A stretch of DNA of 48,699 bases from SZUA-365 sp034002405. Its GTDB lineage: Bacteria; Bacteroidota; Ignavibacteria; SZUA-365. Position 1 is the stretch's first letter. Each line of letters opens with the position of its first letter. The DNA lies in NCBI GenBank assembly GCA_034002405.1, contig JAVFAS010000020.1, positions 1-48,699 on the forward strand, given 5' to 3'. This document shows, in pieces, positions 35,395 through 44,150 of the stretch. Position numbers and translations under genes: made by a program. The notes below the pieces were generated by a model. That model ran no database searches, was not told the DNA's origin, and saw only the letters and a list, made by a program, of their open reading frames with translations.

Positions 35395-36839
35395 GCGGCA
35401 CCTCCGTGACGAACATCGCGGCGTCCCTCGACCGCGTCATGCGCGTCCCCATGCTCGTAATGATGCGGGTCGGCTTCGGGCATGACACCCTTGACCTCGG
35501 AGATCGCGATCATCGGGAGGAAGCGCAGGAAGAGGAGGAACAGGGTGAAGAACAGACCGAAGCTGCCGACGAAGGTGAGCACGTCCCAGGCCGTGGGGGC
35601 GTAGTAGTCCCAGGACGACGGCAGGAAATCGCGCGACAGCGAGGTGACGGTGATCACGAAGCGTTCGAACCACATGCCGATGTTCACGAAAATCGACAGG
35701 GTGAACATGATCGGAATCGAGCGGCGGAATTTCCGGAACCAGAACAGCTGCGGGGTGATCACGTTGCAGAGGAACATGATCCAGTAGGCCCAGGCGTAGT
35801 TGCCGAAACCGCGATTGACGAAGGTGAAGACCTCGTAGATATTCCCGCTGTACCACGCGATGAAGAATTCCATGATATACGCATAGCCGACCATCGACCC
35901 GGTGACGAGAATGATCTTGTTCATTTTCTCGAAGTGATCGATGGTGATCAGATTCTCGAGATGGAACACGCGGCGGGCGATGATGGCGAGCGTCAGCACC
36001 ATCCCGAATCCGGAGAAGATGGCACCGGCGACGAAGTACGGCGGGAAGATCGTCGTGTGCCAGCCGGGGATGAGACTGGTCGCGAAGTCAGTGGAGACCA
36101 CCGAGTGCACGGAGAGAACCAACGGTGTGGCGAGTCCGGCCAGCATGAGATAGGCCAGTTCGTAATGCTTCCATTGCCGATTGGCCCAGCGCCAGCCCAG
36201 CGCCAGCACGCCGAAAATCGCCTTGCGGATACGTGTGGTCGCCCGGTCGCGGAAGGTCGCGAGATCGGGAATCAGGCCGACGTACCAGAAGAGGAACGAA
36301 ACGGTGAAATAGGTTCCGACCGCGAAGACATCCCACAGCAGGGGACTGCGGAAATTCGGCCACACCTCCATCTGGTTCGGAACCGGAAACATGTAATAGG
36401 CGATCCAGATCCGGCCGACGTGAATGCCGGGAAAAATGCCGGCACAAATCACGGCCACGATGGTCATGGCCTCGGCGAAGCGGTTGATCGCCGTTCTCCA
36501 TTTCTGCCGCAGCAGAAAAAGAATCGCGGAAATCAGCGTGCCGGCATGACCGATGCCAACCCAGAACACGAAGTTGACAATGGCCCAGCCCCAGCCGACC
36601 GGATTGTTGAGCCCCCAGATCCCGGTGCCTTCCCAGATCAGCCAGCCGATCGAGCCGAAGAGAATCATCGCGCCAAACAGGGCGACACCGAACAGCAGCC
36701 ACCAGAGTCCGGGCGTGCGGGTCTCGACGATGCCGCTGATCTTCGCGGTGATCCCGCCGAAACTCATCCCTCCCTGCACCAGTGGTGCTTCTTCGAGGAC
36801 GGCGGGAGCGGTGTTGACATTGGTTGTGTTCACACTCAC
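35391..36839 (-). CDS. actC: ACIII subunit ActC (NrfD-like, quinol-binding membrane subunit)
   Basis: 482 residues from GTG at 36839 (a second GTG at 36833 is possible; the ribosome site is weak). About ten transmembrane helices, with NFVFWVGIGHAGTLISAILFL, VFPVPNQ-type loop GRIWIAYYMFPVPNQ and SVVSTDFATSLIPGWHTTIFPPYF, as in ActC. The His-rich C terminus (DPHHYEHGDAHD) is cytoplasmic. It follows actB after a 60-bp A/T-rich gap and overlaps actD by 4 bp. Confidence 0.95.
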   Translation of the reverse strand: MSVNTTNVNTAPAVLEEAPLVQGGMSFGGITAKISGIVETRTPGLWWLLFGVALFGAMILFGSIGWLIWEGTGIWGLNNPVGWGWAIVNFVFWVGIGHAGTLISAILFLLRQKWRTAINRFAEAMTIVAVICAGIFPGIHVGRIWIAYYMFPVPNQMEVWPNFRSPLLWDVFAVGTYFTVSFLFWYVGLIPDLATFRDRATTRIRKAIFGVLALGWRWANRQWKHYELAYLMLAGLATPLVLSVHSVVSTDFATSLIPGWHTTIFPPYFVAGAIFSGFGMVLTLAIIARRVFHLENLITIDHFEKMNKIILVTGSMVGYAYIMEFFIAWYSGNIYEVFTFVNRGFGNYAWAYWIMFLCNVITPQLFWFRKFRRSIPIMFTLSIFVNIGMWFERFVITVTSLSRDFLPSSWDYYAPTAWDVLTFVGSFGLFFTLFLLFLRFLPMIAISEVKGVMPEADPHHYEHGDAHDAVEGRRDVRHGGAA

Positions 36840-36899
36840 GTTGCTACCGTGTTATTGGTCTATCCGTTAATAATACTCTGCATTCCGTTATCTCGCGCC

Positions 36900-39800
36900 T
36901 CAGCCGAGTCGCGGGTTCGGGTTGCGCAAGCGCGCGAGGAATGTCGTGCGCGGCCGCAGGTTGAACTCGCCGAGCAGGGCGTAATCGCGGTCCCGCGCCT
37001 TCTCCGCCGTCACGCGGCTCGCCGGATCGTTGATGTCGCCGAAGACGATGGCATGGGTGGGACAACTCTGCTCGCATGCCGTCATGATGTCGCCATCCTT
37101 GAGCGGTCGACCATCGCGCTTGGCCGCGATCTTGCCGCGCTCGATCCGCTGCGTGCAGTAGGTGCATTTCTCCATCACGCCACGGAATCGGACCGATACA
37201 TCCGGATTCTGCGCCATGCGCACGGTCTCGGGCAGGTCGGCGGTATAGTTGTGGAAGTTGAAACGCCGCACCTTGTAGGGACAGTTGTTCGAGCAGTACC
37301 GCGTACCGATACAGCGGTTGTAGGTCATCACGTTGAGGCCTTCCTCATCGTGCGAGGTGGCGGCGACGGGACACACCTGTTCGCAGGGAGCCATTTCGCA
37401 GTGCTGGCAGCCGACGGGCATGACGCGTACGCCGGGATTGTCGACATCGCCGGTGTAATAGCGGTCGATGCGGATCCAGTGCATCTCGCGTCCGTTCATC
37501 ACCATCCGCTTGCCCACGACCGGGATGTTGTTTTCGCTCTGGCAGGCGATCGTGCAGGCACCGCAGCCGATGCAGGCATTGAGGTCGATCGTCATGCCCC
37601 ACTGATGGCCCTGGTCGTAGCGGTGTTCGTCCCAGCTCGAGACGAGCGGCAGCATTTCCACGCGCTCCTTGGCGAAGTCGGGATGCGCGCGGTATTCCTC
37701 GAGCGTGCCTTCCCGGTAGAGCTGCGGCAGGCGTTCCTGAATCCCCTCGCGCGCCATGCGCTCGACGTCGAGGCCGTGATGGTCCTGCACGCAGGCCATC
37801 TCATGCGTGGCAAATGGCGCACCGGCGGTCAGGCCGATGCCGTGATCCATCGCCATCGACGTCCGCAACCGGTAGGCGTTGAATCCCGCGCCCGTACCCA
37901 CTCGGCCGGCATTCGTGCGCCCGTAGCCGAGCGTGAGCGTGACGCAGTGATCGGCATGACCGGGCATGGTCCAGACAGGCATCGGAGTTTCACGTCCGGA
38001 TATCGACAAACGGACGAGATCGCCATCCTTCAATCCCAGCGCCGCGGCGGTACGGCGGTTCATGAGCGCGGCGTTATCCCACGTCAGTTTGGTCACCGGG
38101 TCGGGAAATTCCTGCAGCCAACCGTTATTGGCGAAACGGCCGTCGAACACGGCGGGGGAGGGACGGAACGTGACTTCCAGATTCGTCGCTGACAGTGCCG
38201 GTGGTGTGAACAGCGCGGGACGCAGGGTGGACGCCACGGCGTTCGCGTCGGGGACGGGTGTCTCGAGCGGGATCGCACGCGGAAACAGGCCGTCGTGCAA
38301 CACCCCGCGCCAGGCGCGGTCATCCATCCCGGGCACGAGTTGCTGCCAGGTTGCCTTGACCAGGTCTCTGCCCTTCGCCGGTGCGCCGCCCGAGAGCAGG
38401 GCGAGCAGTTCGATGTCGCTGATGCCATCGGCGTAGAGTGGTTCGATCAGGGGCTGGACGATGCCGAGATGTCCCCGCATGCTGCTGACATCGCTCCACG
38501 CCTCGAGATAGTGGCGAAGAGGGAGGTGCCACGTGCAGGCGCGGGCGGTCTCGTCGTGATGCGTGCCGGCGTGGATCGTGGTTCCGACACTGGCGAGCGC
38601 ACCGCGGAAATCGAGATCGGCGGGCGCGTCATACACGGGATTGCCACCGAGGATCACCAGCGTCTCGACCTTGCCGGCGCGCATGTACATCGTCAGGTCG
38701 GCCAGCGCGGCGGGATCGGATTCCGCCGCATAGGGTTGCGCGGCGTAGCCGACCGTCTGTCCGACATTGCCGAGCAAGGCGTTGATCAGCGCCACCAGCG
38801 CATGCACGGCGGAATCCTGTCCGCGTCCCGCGACGACGAGCCCCCGCCCACGGTGGGCGAGAAGGTCCTCGGCGACGGCGTCGATCCATGTCGCGTCGGC
38901 ATCCGCGCCGGCGGTCGCGGCCGAAAGCACGGCGGCGGGTACGGCAAGCCCGCGCGCGGCGAGTGCATGCAGCAGGGCCGCGGTCGCGCCTGGAATGCGC
39001 GAGGCGGGGAGGCGCAGCCGGTGGTCGGCAAGCGCGGCGGTTTGCGACAGCCCCGGCTCGACGAGGTACAGGCGGTTCATCGTATCGGTGGGGGATGTGA
39101 CACGCCGGCGCGCGGCGAAATCGCGCGCGTGTTCGAATGCGCCGTACTCGGTGCCGAACAGATCCGCGTCCAGCGCCAGCACCACATCGGCCACGGTGAA
39201 ATCATACACCGGCCGGAGTGCCCGTCCGAACGCGCGGTGATGTCCCTCGAGCATCCGTGCGTCACAGACCGGATCATAGGTCGTCACCACCGCGGCAGGG
39301 AACGCGGCACGAAAACCGTCGAGAAGACGTGTGGCTGTCGGGGAGGCATGCGGACGCATCAAAAACGCCAGACCCGTCCCGCCATTCTGCGTGTATTTCG
39401 TGAACAGGGGCGTCCATGTCCCGATGAAATCCTGCACGGTGGAAGGGACACCACCCGTGACCGCGTGCTGCGACCGGTCGGGATCGTACAGGTCGAGAAT
39501 GGATGCCGACGCCCAGGGATGCGCCCCCGTGCCCCCGCGTTGCTCCAGCGTATTGCCGGTGATATGCACCGGACGTCCTTCCCGCGCGGTCACCAACACA
39601 CTGTGAACGTCGGTTCCGAGCGTCATCGAGGTGGCATACCGTAGCGCGTTGCCGAGCGTGATTTCCTCCGGCCGGGAGACATATGGCACGATCTCCTCTT
39701 CCGGACGGCGGCAGCTGGTCAATCCCGCCAGCGCCATCGACGCGCCCATCAGTGTCATGAACGTGCGGCGGTTCATCGTCGCGAAAAGTTCGGCCGTGCC

Positions 39801-39935
39801 TTCCGGAAACTCGCGGGCGACCATCTCGCGGTATTCGGGGGTTCCGGCCCGGTCGCGCAGGCTCAGCCAGTATTTCTTGCCGGCATTCGTGGCGGTGGAA
39901 GCGTGTTTCATCTCATCATCCATGTTGCGGTTCAT
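36900..39935 (-). CDS. actB: ACIII subunit ActB (molybdopterin-type and Fe-S domains)
   Basis: 1011 residues from ATG at 39935, chosen because it overlaps the actA stop (ATGA) and has GGGGTG six bases upstream; GTG at 39944 is the longer option. Tat-like MNRRTFMTLMGAS with RR at 56-57 is followed by a lipobox-like GLTSC (C75). A molybdopterin-oxidoreductase-like domain without the cofactor comes first, then a ferredoxin-like domain with CIGCGACTIACQ, CQHCEMAPCEQVCP, CIGTRYCSNNCP and CTYC...CEQSCP, enough for four Fe-S clusters. It relays electrons from the quinol site to ActA/ActE. Confidence 0.95.
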   Translation of the reverse strand: MNRNMDDEMKHASTATNAGKKYWLSLRDRAGTPEYREMVAREFPEGTAELFATMNRRTFMTLMGASMALAGLTSCRRPEEEIVPYVSRPEEITLGNALRYATSMTLGTDVHSVLVTAREGRPVHITGNTLEQRGGTGAHPWASASILDLYDPDRSQHAVTGGVPSTVQDFIGTWTPLFTKYTQNGGTGLAFLMRPHASPTATRLLDGFRAAFPAAVVTTYDPVCDARMLEGHHRAFGRALRPVYDFTVADVVLALDADLFGTEYGAFEHARDFAARRRVTSPTDTMNRLYLVEPGLSQTAALADHRLRLPASRIPGATAALLHALAARGLAVPAAVLSAATAGADADATWIDAVAEDLLAHRGRGLVVAGRGQDSAVHALVALINALLGNVGQTVGYAAQPYAAESDPAALADLTMYMRAGKVETLVILGGNPVYDAPADLDFRGALASVGTTIHAGTHHDETARACTWHLPLRHYLEAWSDVSSMRGHLGIVQPLIEPLYADGISDIELLALLSGGAPAKGRDLVKATWQQLVPGMDDRAWRGVLHDGLFPRAIPLETPVPDANAVASTLRPALFTPPALSATNLEVTFRPSPAVFDGRFANNGWLQEFPDPVTKLTWDNAALMNRRTAAALGLKDGDLVRLSISGRETPMPVWTMPGHADHCVTLTLGYGRTNAGRVGTGAGFNAYRLRTSMAMDHGIGLTAGAPFATHEMACVQDHHGLDVERMAREGIQERLPQLYREGTLEEYRAHPDFAKERVEMLPLVSSWDEHRYDQGHQWGMTIDLNACIGCGACTIACQSENNIPVVGKRMVMNGREMHWIRIDRYYTGDVDNPGVRVMPVGCQHCEMAPCEQVCPVAATSHDEEGLNVMTYNRCIGTRYCSNNCPYKVRRFNFHNYTADLPETVRMAQNPDVSVRFRGVMEKCTYCTQRIERGKIAAKRDGRPLKDGDIMTACEQSCPTHAIVFGDINDPASRVTAEKARDRDYALLGEFNLRPRTTFLARLRNPNPRLG

Positions 39936-40579
39936 CGATGGCACCCCGAGCAGGTTTCAGGAGGCTGGATGTCGTATTTCGCCTTCATCGCGGCGGCGAA
40001 TTCGTTCTGTGTCGCCGGAGGCTGCCAGCCCATCGTGGTGATCTGGTCAAGCGGTCGCAGGTGCGCGTCGGGATCGCGGTGGCAGTCCAGGCACCACCCC
40101 ATGCTGAGTGGCTTCGCGAGAAACACTTCCTCCATCTCGGCCACGTTCCCATGACAGCTCTCGCAGCCCACCCCCACGCGCAGATGCGCGCTGTGATCGA
40201 AGGAGGCGTAATCGGGAACCTTGTGGATCCGAATCCACCGCAGCGGTGTGCCCTTTTCCCAGCTCTCGCGTAACGGCGCCAGCTTCGGACTGTCGGCCTT
40301 GATCGAAACATGGCAGTTCATGCAGGTCTGCGTCGGCGGGACCATCGCCACCGGCGAGACTTCGACGCCCGTGTGGCAGTACCGGCAGTCGAGGCCGAGC
40401 TCGCCCACATGCAGCTTGTGACTGTAGGGAATCGGCTGCGCCGGCATGTAGCCGACGTCGGTGTACTCCGGCGATCCATAGTACCAGATGCCTGCGATCA
40501 CGAGCATCACGAGTATGCCACCGGAAAGTGCGATTCTCCCGGGGAGCTTGTTCACCCGCTCTGGAAAGATTTGCGCCAA
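39932..40579 (-). CDS. actA: ACIII subunit ActA (pentahaem cytochrome c)
   Basis: 215 residues. An N-terminal membrane anchor (about 15-34) and five CxxCH sites at residues 65, 86, 139, 163 and 210 are visible. The start is TTG at 40579, supported by AGAGGA six bases upstream and by the family-typical N terminus MAQIFP; the next candidate, GTG at 40555, would cut this off. It is the first gene of the respiratory block, preceded by a leader of about 120 nt and a strong promoter. Confidence 0.94.
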   Translation of the reverse strand: MAQIFPERVNKLPGRIALSGGILVMLVIAGIWYYGSPEYTDVGYMPAQPIPYSHKLHVGELGLDCRYCHTGVEVSPVAMVPPTQTCMNCHVSIKADSPKLAPLRESWEKGTPLRWIRIHKVPDYASFDHSAHLRVGVGCESCHGNVAEMEEVFLAKPLSMGWCLDCHRDPDAHLRPLDQITTMGWQPPATQNEFAAAMKAKYDIQPPETCSGCHR

Positions 40580-40709
40580 AGTTTATCCTCTTACTCTGTA
40601 TTAGGGGGAGACGATAACCATGAGGGGACGGGAAGCTGGTGCTGAGGCGGACGTCTCATCGCCATTCGTCTATGTCAAATTAAAGAGCGTTCAGTCTTAT
40701 TAATAGAAG

Positions 40710-40738
40710 CAAAGGTAGGAAAAAAAACGATAAGCAAA
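40710..40738 (-). promoter_or_regulatory. Strong Bacteroidota-type promoter of the act-cco operon
   Basis: On the minus strand, TTTG (40738-40735), 17 bp, TACCTTTG (40717-40710), a perfect TAnnTTTG. The surrounding DNA is A/T-rich, unlike the rest of the window. Confidence 0.8.
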
Positions 40739-40877
40739 AAATTCCACACACCGTGCGTGGCGTCCGTCGCGCGTGAAAAAAAATCCGTTCGGACGGGAAG
40801 AGTCTTGCTTTTTGCGATTCGCGATGCGAATTTGTGCGGGAATTCCGTTTTCCGGTCCCACTTTTCAAGGTTTTTTT

Positions 40878-41153
40878 ATGAATCTCTATGTTGGAAATCT
40901 GAGCTATCAGATGACGGACGACGACCTCCATCGTGCCTTCGCGGCGTATGGCGAGGTCAGCAGCGCGAAGATCATCATCGATCGCGAAACCGGTCGCTCG
41001 AAAGGGTTCGGCTTCGTCGAAATGCCCGACGCCGCCGAGGCGGAAGCGGCCATCAAGGCGCTGGACGATGCCGACCTGGGTGGTCGCAACATCAAGGTTA
41101 ACGAGGCACGACCCCGTACCGACGCCCCGCCCCGCAACCATTCGCGCTACTGA
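40878..41153 (+). CDS. RRM-domain RNA-binding protein (RNP-1 type)
   Basis: 91 residues. RNP2 is LYVGNLSY (3-10) and RNP1 is KGFGFVEM; a short basic tail follows (PRTDAPPRNHSRY). The start is ATG at 40878, with AAGG seven bases upstream. Proteins of this size in bacteria are often cold-induced RNA binders. The 5' region 40805-40834 holds a weak promoter-like pair (TTG, 19 bp, CGAATTTG) overlapping an ATTCGC/GCGAAT inverted repeat. It is divergent from the act operon. A second close paralogue is at 44151. Confidence 0.95.
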   Translation: MNLYVGNLSYQMTDDDLHRAFAAYGEVSSAKIIIDRETGRSKGFGFVEMPDAAEAEAAIKALDDADLGGRNIKVNEARPRTDAPPRNHSRY

Positions 41154-41331
41154 GCCGAACGCGGGTCCCATCCGCCCATGGTGCGCACCCAACGACGACG
41201 ACGCATCATCACCGATACACGCGACATCCCGACGACATGATTTCCGCGGCGCTTCCCCGAACGAAGCGCCGCCTTCATTTTTCCTCGCGCGCTGCCCGCG
41301 GCGCGGTATTTTCCCACACCTGGAGAACCCG

Positions 41332-41619
41332 ATGCAAGACGATGCCCCGTTCACCCAACCCGTCAGGGAACCCACACCGGAACTCGACGCGCTGCGCGCG
41401 CAGCTGCTGTCGCTCGAGCAGCGCTTGACCGCGATCGAACACCGGCAGACACAAATGCCCGCCCTGCCGAGCACCAACCTCCTGAGCGGGAGTTTCCTCG
41501 CCCGTGCCTTCGCGGTGCTCGGACATAATCTCGTCGCCTGGCTGATCATCGCCATCCCGCTGAACCTGCTCATCTTCGTGATTATCCTCTTTGTCGGCGT
41601 CAGCCTGTCGGGACTGTGA
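41332..41619 (+). CDS. Small coiled-coil membrane protein, family not recognised
   Basis: 95 residues from ATG at 41332 with GGAGA five bases upstream. The N-terminal half is a coiled coil (ELDALRAQLLSLEQRLTAIE), then a Pro-rich hinge and one or two C-terminal membrane helices (LVAWLIIAIPLNLLIFVIILFVGV). It follows the RRM gene after 178 bp and could share its message. The function is unknown. Confidence 0.65.
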   Translation: MQDDAPFTQPVREPTPELDALRAQLLSLEQRLTAIEHRQTQMPALPSTNLLSGSFLARAFAVLGHNLVAWLIIAIPLNLLIFVIILFVGVSLSGL

Positions 41620-41635
41620 GGGATGAATTTCGGAC

Positions 41636-41666
41636 TTGAAGCATCCGAATCGTTTCGTTACCTTGC
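41636..41666 (+). promoter_or_regulatory. Possible promoter before the pseudo-receiver regulator gene
   Basis: TTG (41636-41638), 20 bp, TACCTTGC (41659-41666), about 220 bp upstream of the start codon. The -7 match is partial. The rest of 41620-41888 shows no gene. Confidence 0.35.
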
Positions 41667-41888
41667 ACCGTCATTCGTTCACTCACTCAGGTCGTCCGTA
41701 CGCTGCTCCCTGGAGGTTCCGGCGAAATCGCGTGCGATGGCAAGCAACCCATGCTTCCGTGGTGGATGCCAGGGGACCGCGATGAGCCGTCCGCGAAAAC
41801 AACTTCCAACGGAGTTGATCGCGACAACCGGGCCCGGCGCCGTCCGGCCGCGCCACGATCGTGCGGCGAGACGGACGGATGACAGGTG

Positions 41889-42644
41889 ATGTTCAATGGA
41901 CGAGACCTTCATGTGCATATGACAGAGACGATTCGGGTATTCCTCGCGGTGGATCATGCGTTCACGCGGGAAGGCATTATCGCGGCCTGCGCCACGCTGC
42001 CGTGGATCACGCTGATCGGTAGCGCGCAAACCGGCGACGAGGCGCGGCGCCGCATCCCGGCCCTGCGACCGGATGTGGTGGTCCACCACGCGCTGCTTCC
42101 GGAAGGACAGTCCCCACGATTTCTCGCCGATCTGTACGGCGACCATCGACCGTGGCGCTGCGTGATGCTCGTCCCGCTCAAGGATGCCGACACGGCGGCG
42201 CATGCCCTCGCGGCCCAGGCCGATGCATTTCTCCTGACCAATGATCTGCCGCAACATATCCTCCGCACCATCCAGACCGTGGCGCAGGGCGAACGCTTCA
42301 CCTGTCCGCTGCTCGCCGCGTCCGTGGCCTATCGCCACAGCGGGACACTCCCCGACGTGGTGGCACGAATGGATGGCCCCGACCGCGAGGTGTTTCATTC
42401 CATCAGCAACAATATGACCAAGGCCGCGATCGCCCGTCGACTCGGACTCTCCCCGACGGATATCGGCACGCGACGAATCCGTCTCTGCGAGGCACTGCAT
42501 GCCATGCCACCGGCGGATGATGGCGCAACCGACGATCGGACGGCCGCCGAAGGGGTCCCGGCGCGGGACGCCCACGCGATGAAGGATCTCCATCCCGACG
42601 ATCCATTTCCCGGGGACGCGGACGCTTCGTATGTTGGGGGATGA
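41889..42644 (+). CDS. LuxR-type regulator with a pseudo-receiver domain
   Basis: 251 residues from ATG at 41889; ATG at 41919 gives the more usual receiver N terminus (MTETIRVFLAVDHAF). The order is receiver-like fold, then a LuxR-like helix-turn-helix (VFHSISNNMTKAAIARRLGLSPTDIGTRRI), then a long acidic tail. The phosphoacceptor Asp is replaced by His (PDVVVHHALLP for PDVVLMD..MP), the acidic pair is reduced to one (AVDH) and the Lys is Thr (FLLTND), so normal phosphorylation looks impossible. Its stop overlaps the start of the permease gene (ATGA). Confidence 0.75.
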   Translation: MFNGRDLHVHMTETIRVFLAVDHAFTREGIIAACATLPWITLIGSAQTGDEARRRIPALRPDVVVHHALLPEGQSPRFLADLYGDHRPWRCVMLVPLKDADTAAHALAAQADAFLLTNDLPQHILRTIQTVAQGERFTCPLLAASVAYRHSGTLPDVVARMDGPDREVFHSISNNMTKAAIARRLGLSPTDIGTRRIRLCEALHAMPPADDGATDDRTAAEGVPARDAHAMKDLHPDDPFPGDADASYVGG

Positions 42645-43870
42645 ATGACACGGGAACCGTTCTCGTCCTGATCTGGATCGGGGTCGTGATGGCGGGCATC
42701 GCGGTGGGACGCGTGCCCGGCCTGCGCATGAATCGCGCGAGTATCGCGCTGGTGGGTGCGGTGGGACTGCTCCTTGCCGGTGTGCTGTCTCCCGGCGACG
42801 CGGTGGCGGCGGTCGATTTCCATACACTCGCGCTGCTCTTCGGCATGATGGTTCTGAATGTGAACCTGCGACTCGCGGGTTTCTTTCGCCTACTCGCGGC
42901 GCGTGTGCTGCGCATCGCCCGCACGCCACGACAACTCCTCGCCCTCGTCGTGCTCAGTTCCGGATTGTTGTCCGGGCTGTTTCTCAACGACACCATCGTC
43001 CTTATGTTCACCCCGTTCGTCCTCGAGTTGCTCACCGCGCTCGAACGCCGGCCGTTGCCGTATCTGGTGGCGCTGATGACTGCGGCCAACGCAGGTTCGG
43101 TCGCCACGGTGGTGGGGAATCCGCAGAACATGCTCATCGGGATGGCGTCGGGGATGGATATCGGACAGTTTACTCTGATTCTTATCGTGCCCGCATTGCT
43201 GGCGCTCGTGATCATCTGGCTCGTTGTGCAGGGGATCTATCGTGATGATTTCCGCACCGAACGCCTCATTGTACCCGCCCCGCGGCGCGTGCGGACCTAC
43301 CGTCCGCTGCTGCGGAAAAGTCTGTTCGCTTCGTTCGTGCTCGTGGCCGCACTCGCGGCCGGGTTGCCCGTCGCGCTGGCCGCGCTCGGCGCCGCGTCAC
43401 TGCTGCTGGTCACGCGGCGGTTGCGCCCCGAGCGCGTGTTCTGGGAGATTGATTGGACGTTGTTGGTGTTTTTCGCCGGACTGTTTGTCGTCACCGCGGC
43501 GTTGCATCAGGGTCCCGCCGGGGAGTGGTGGCGCGCGATCGCGGAGGCGGGCACCGGCTCGCTCACCAGTCTCACGCTGACGTCGGTGCTGCTGAGCAAT
43601 ATCGTTTCGAATGTCCCCGCGGTTCTTCTCCTCGCGCCCCTGATGGAGAGCGGGGCTGATCCGATCCTCTTCTGGTGCACGCTTGCGATGGCGACGACCT
43701 TCGCGGGCAATCTCACGCTGCTCGGATCGGTCGCCAACATGATTGTCGCCGAAACCGCCGCCGGCGCCGGGGTACGCATCGGCTTCGGTGCATTTCTCCG
43801 CGCCGGCGTCCCGATCACGCTGCTCACCGTTTCCGCCGGCCTCGCGTGGATGCTCTTCCTCGCAATGTGA
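42641..43870 (+). CDS. ArsB/NhaD-superfamily (SLC13-like) anion permease
   Basis: 409 residues, about eleven transmembrane helices. NDTIVLMFTPFVLEL, the hairpin motif NAGSVATVVGNPQNMLIG and its second-half repeat SNIVSNVPAVLLLAPLM...GNLTLLGSVANMIVAE mark the ion-transporter superfamily. The substrate (arsenite, dicarboxylate, Na+/H+ exchange) is not readable. The start is ATG at 42641, in a 4-bp overlap with the pseudo-receiver regulator, so the two are translationally coupled. No arsR, arsC or related gene is nearby. Confidence 0.88.
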   Translation: MNDTGTVLVLIWIGVVMAGIAVGRVPGLRMNRASIALVGAVGLLLAGVLSPGDAVAAVDFHTLALLFGMMVLNVNLRLAGFFRLLAARVLRIARTPRQLLALVVLSSGLLSGLFLNDTIVLMFTPFVLELLTALERRPLPYLVALMTAANAGSVATVVGNPQNMLIGMASGMDIGQFTLILIVPALLALVIIWLVVQGIYRDDFRTERLIVPAPRRVRTYRPLLRKSLFASFVLVAALAAGLPVALAALGAASLLLVTRRLRPERVFWEIDWTLLVFFAGLFVVTAALHQGPAGEWWRAIAEAGTGSLTSLTLTSVLLSNIVSNVPAVLLLAPLMESGADPILFWCTLAMATTFAGNLTLLGSVANMIVAETAAGAGVRIGFGAFLRAGVPITLLTVSAGLAWMLFLAM

Positions 43871-44150
43871 ATGCGCGCGGTGACGACACCGGTGACGGAG
43901 TCCAGCCAATTTTTCCCATCCGGACGTCCCGGGGTGAAAAATAAATATTTCCGTTTCCCAAAATTCACTTGCAAACGGAAAACTTTCTACGCAGATTACA
44001 TACTAATCTTTCGGTACTCCGTGGTTTCGACACCTAGAGGTCTAAAACCCGATTCACGCCGGACGATCATTCCATCGATTCTTGAGACGGTGCCACTTTG
44101 AGAATATGATGACATTTAGCAACTGGCACTAAATCAAGAAGGAGTTCATT

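Noticed and set aside
32885..35488. One 867-codon frame joining ActD/ActE/ActF sequence through the N run
   Set aside because: It depends on the arbitrary 100-N length. ActE ends at 34072 in another frame and ActF has its own start at 34066.
35325..38192. Plus-strand 955-codon open frame over actB/actC
   Set aside because: Antisense shadow; the minus-strand genes have clear family motifs.
41623..41889. 88-codon plus-strand frame before the pseudo-receiver gene
   Set aside because: No ribosome site, low-complexity Arg/Ser-rich translation typical of non-coding GC-rich frames.
44041..44150. Leader of the second RRM gene considered as a riboswitch
   Set aside because: No conserved riboswitch core or terminator/anti-terminator pair is visible; it is better described only as an A/T-rich leader.
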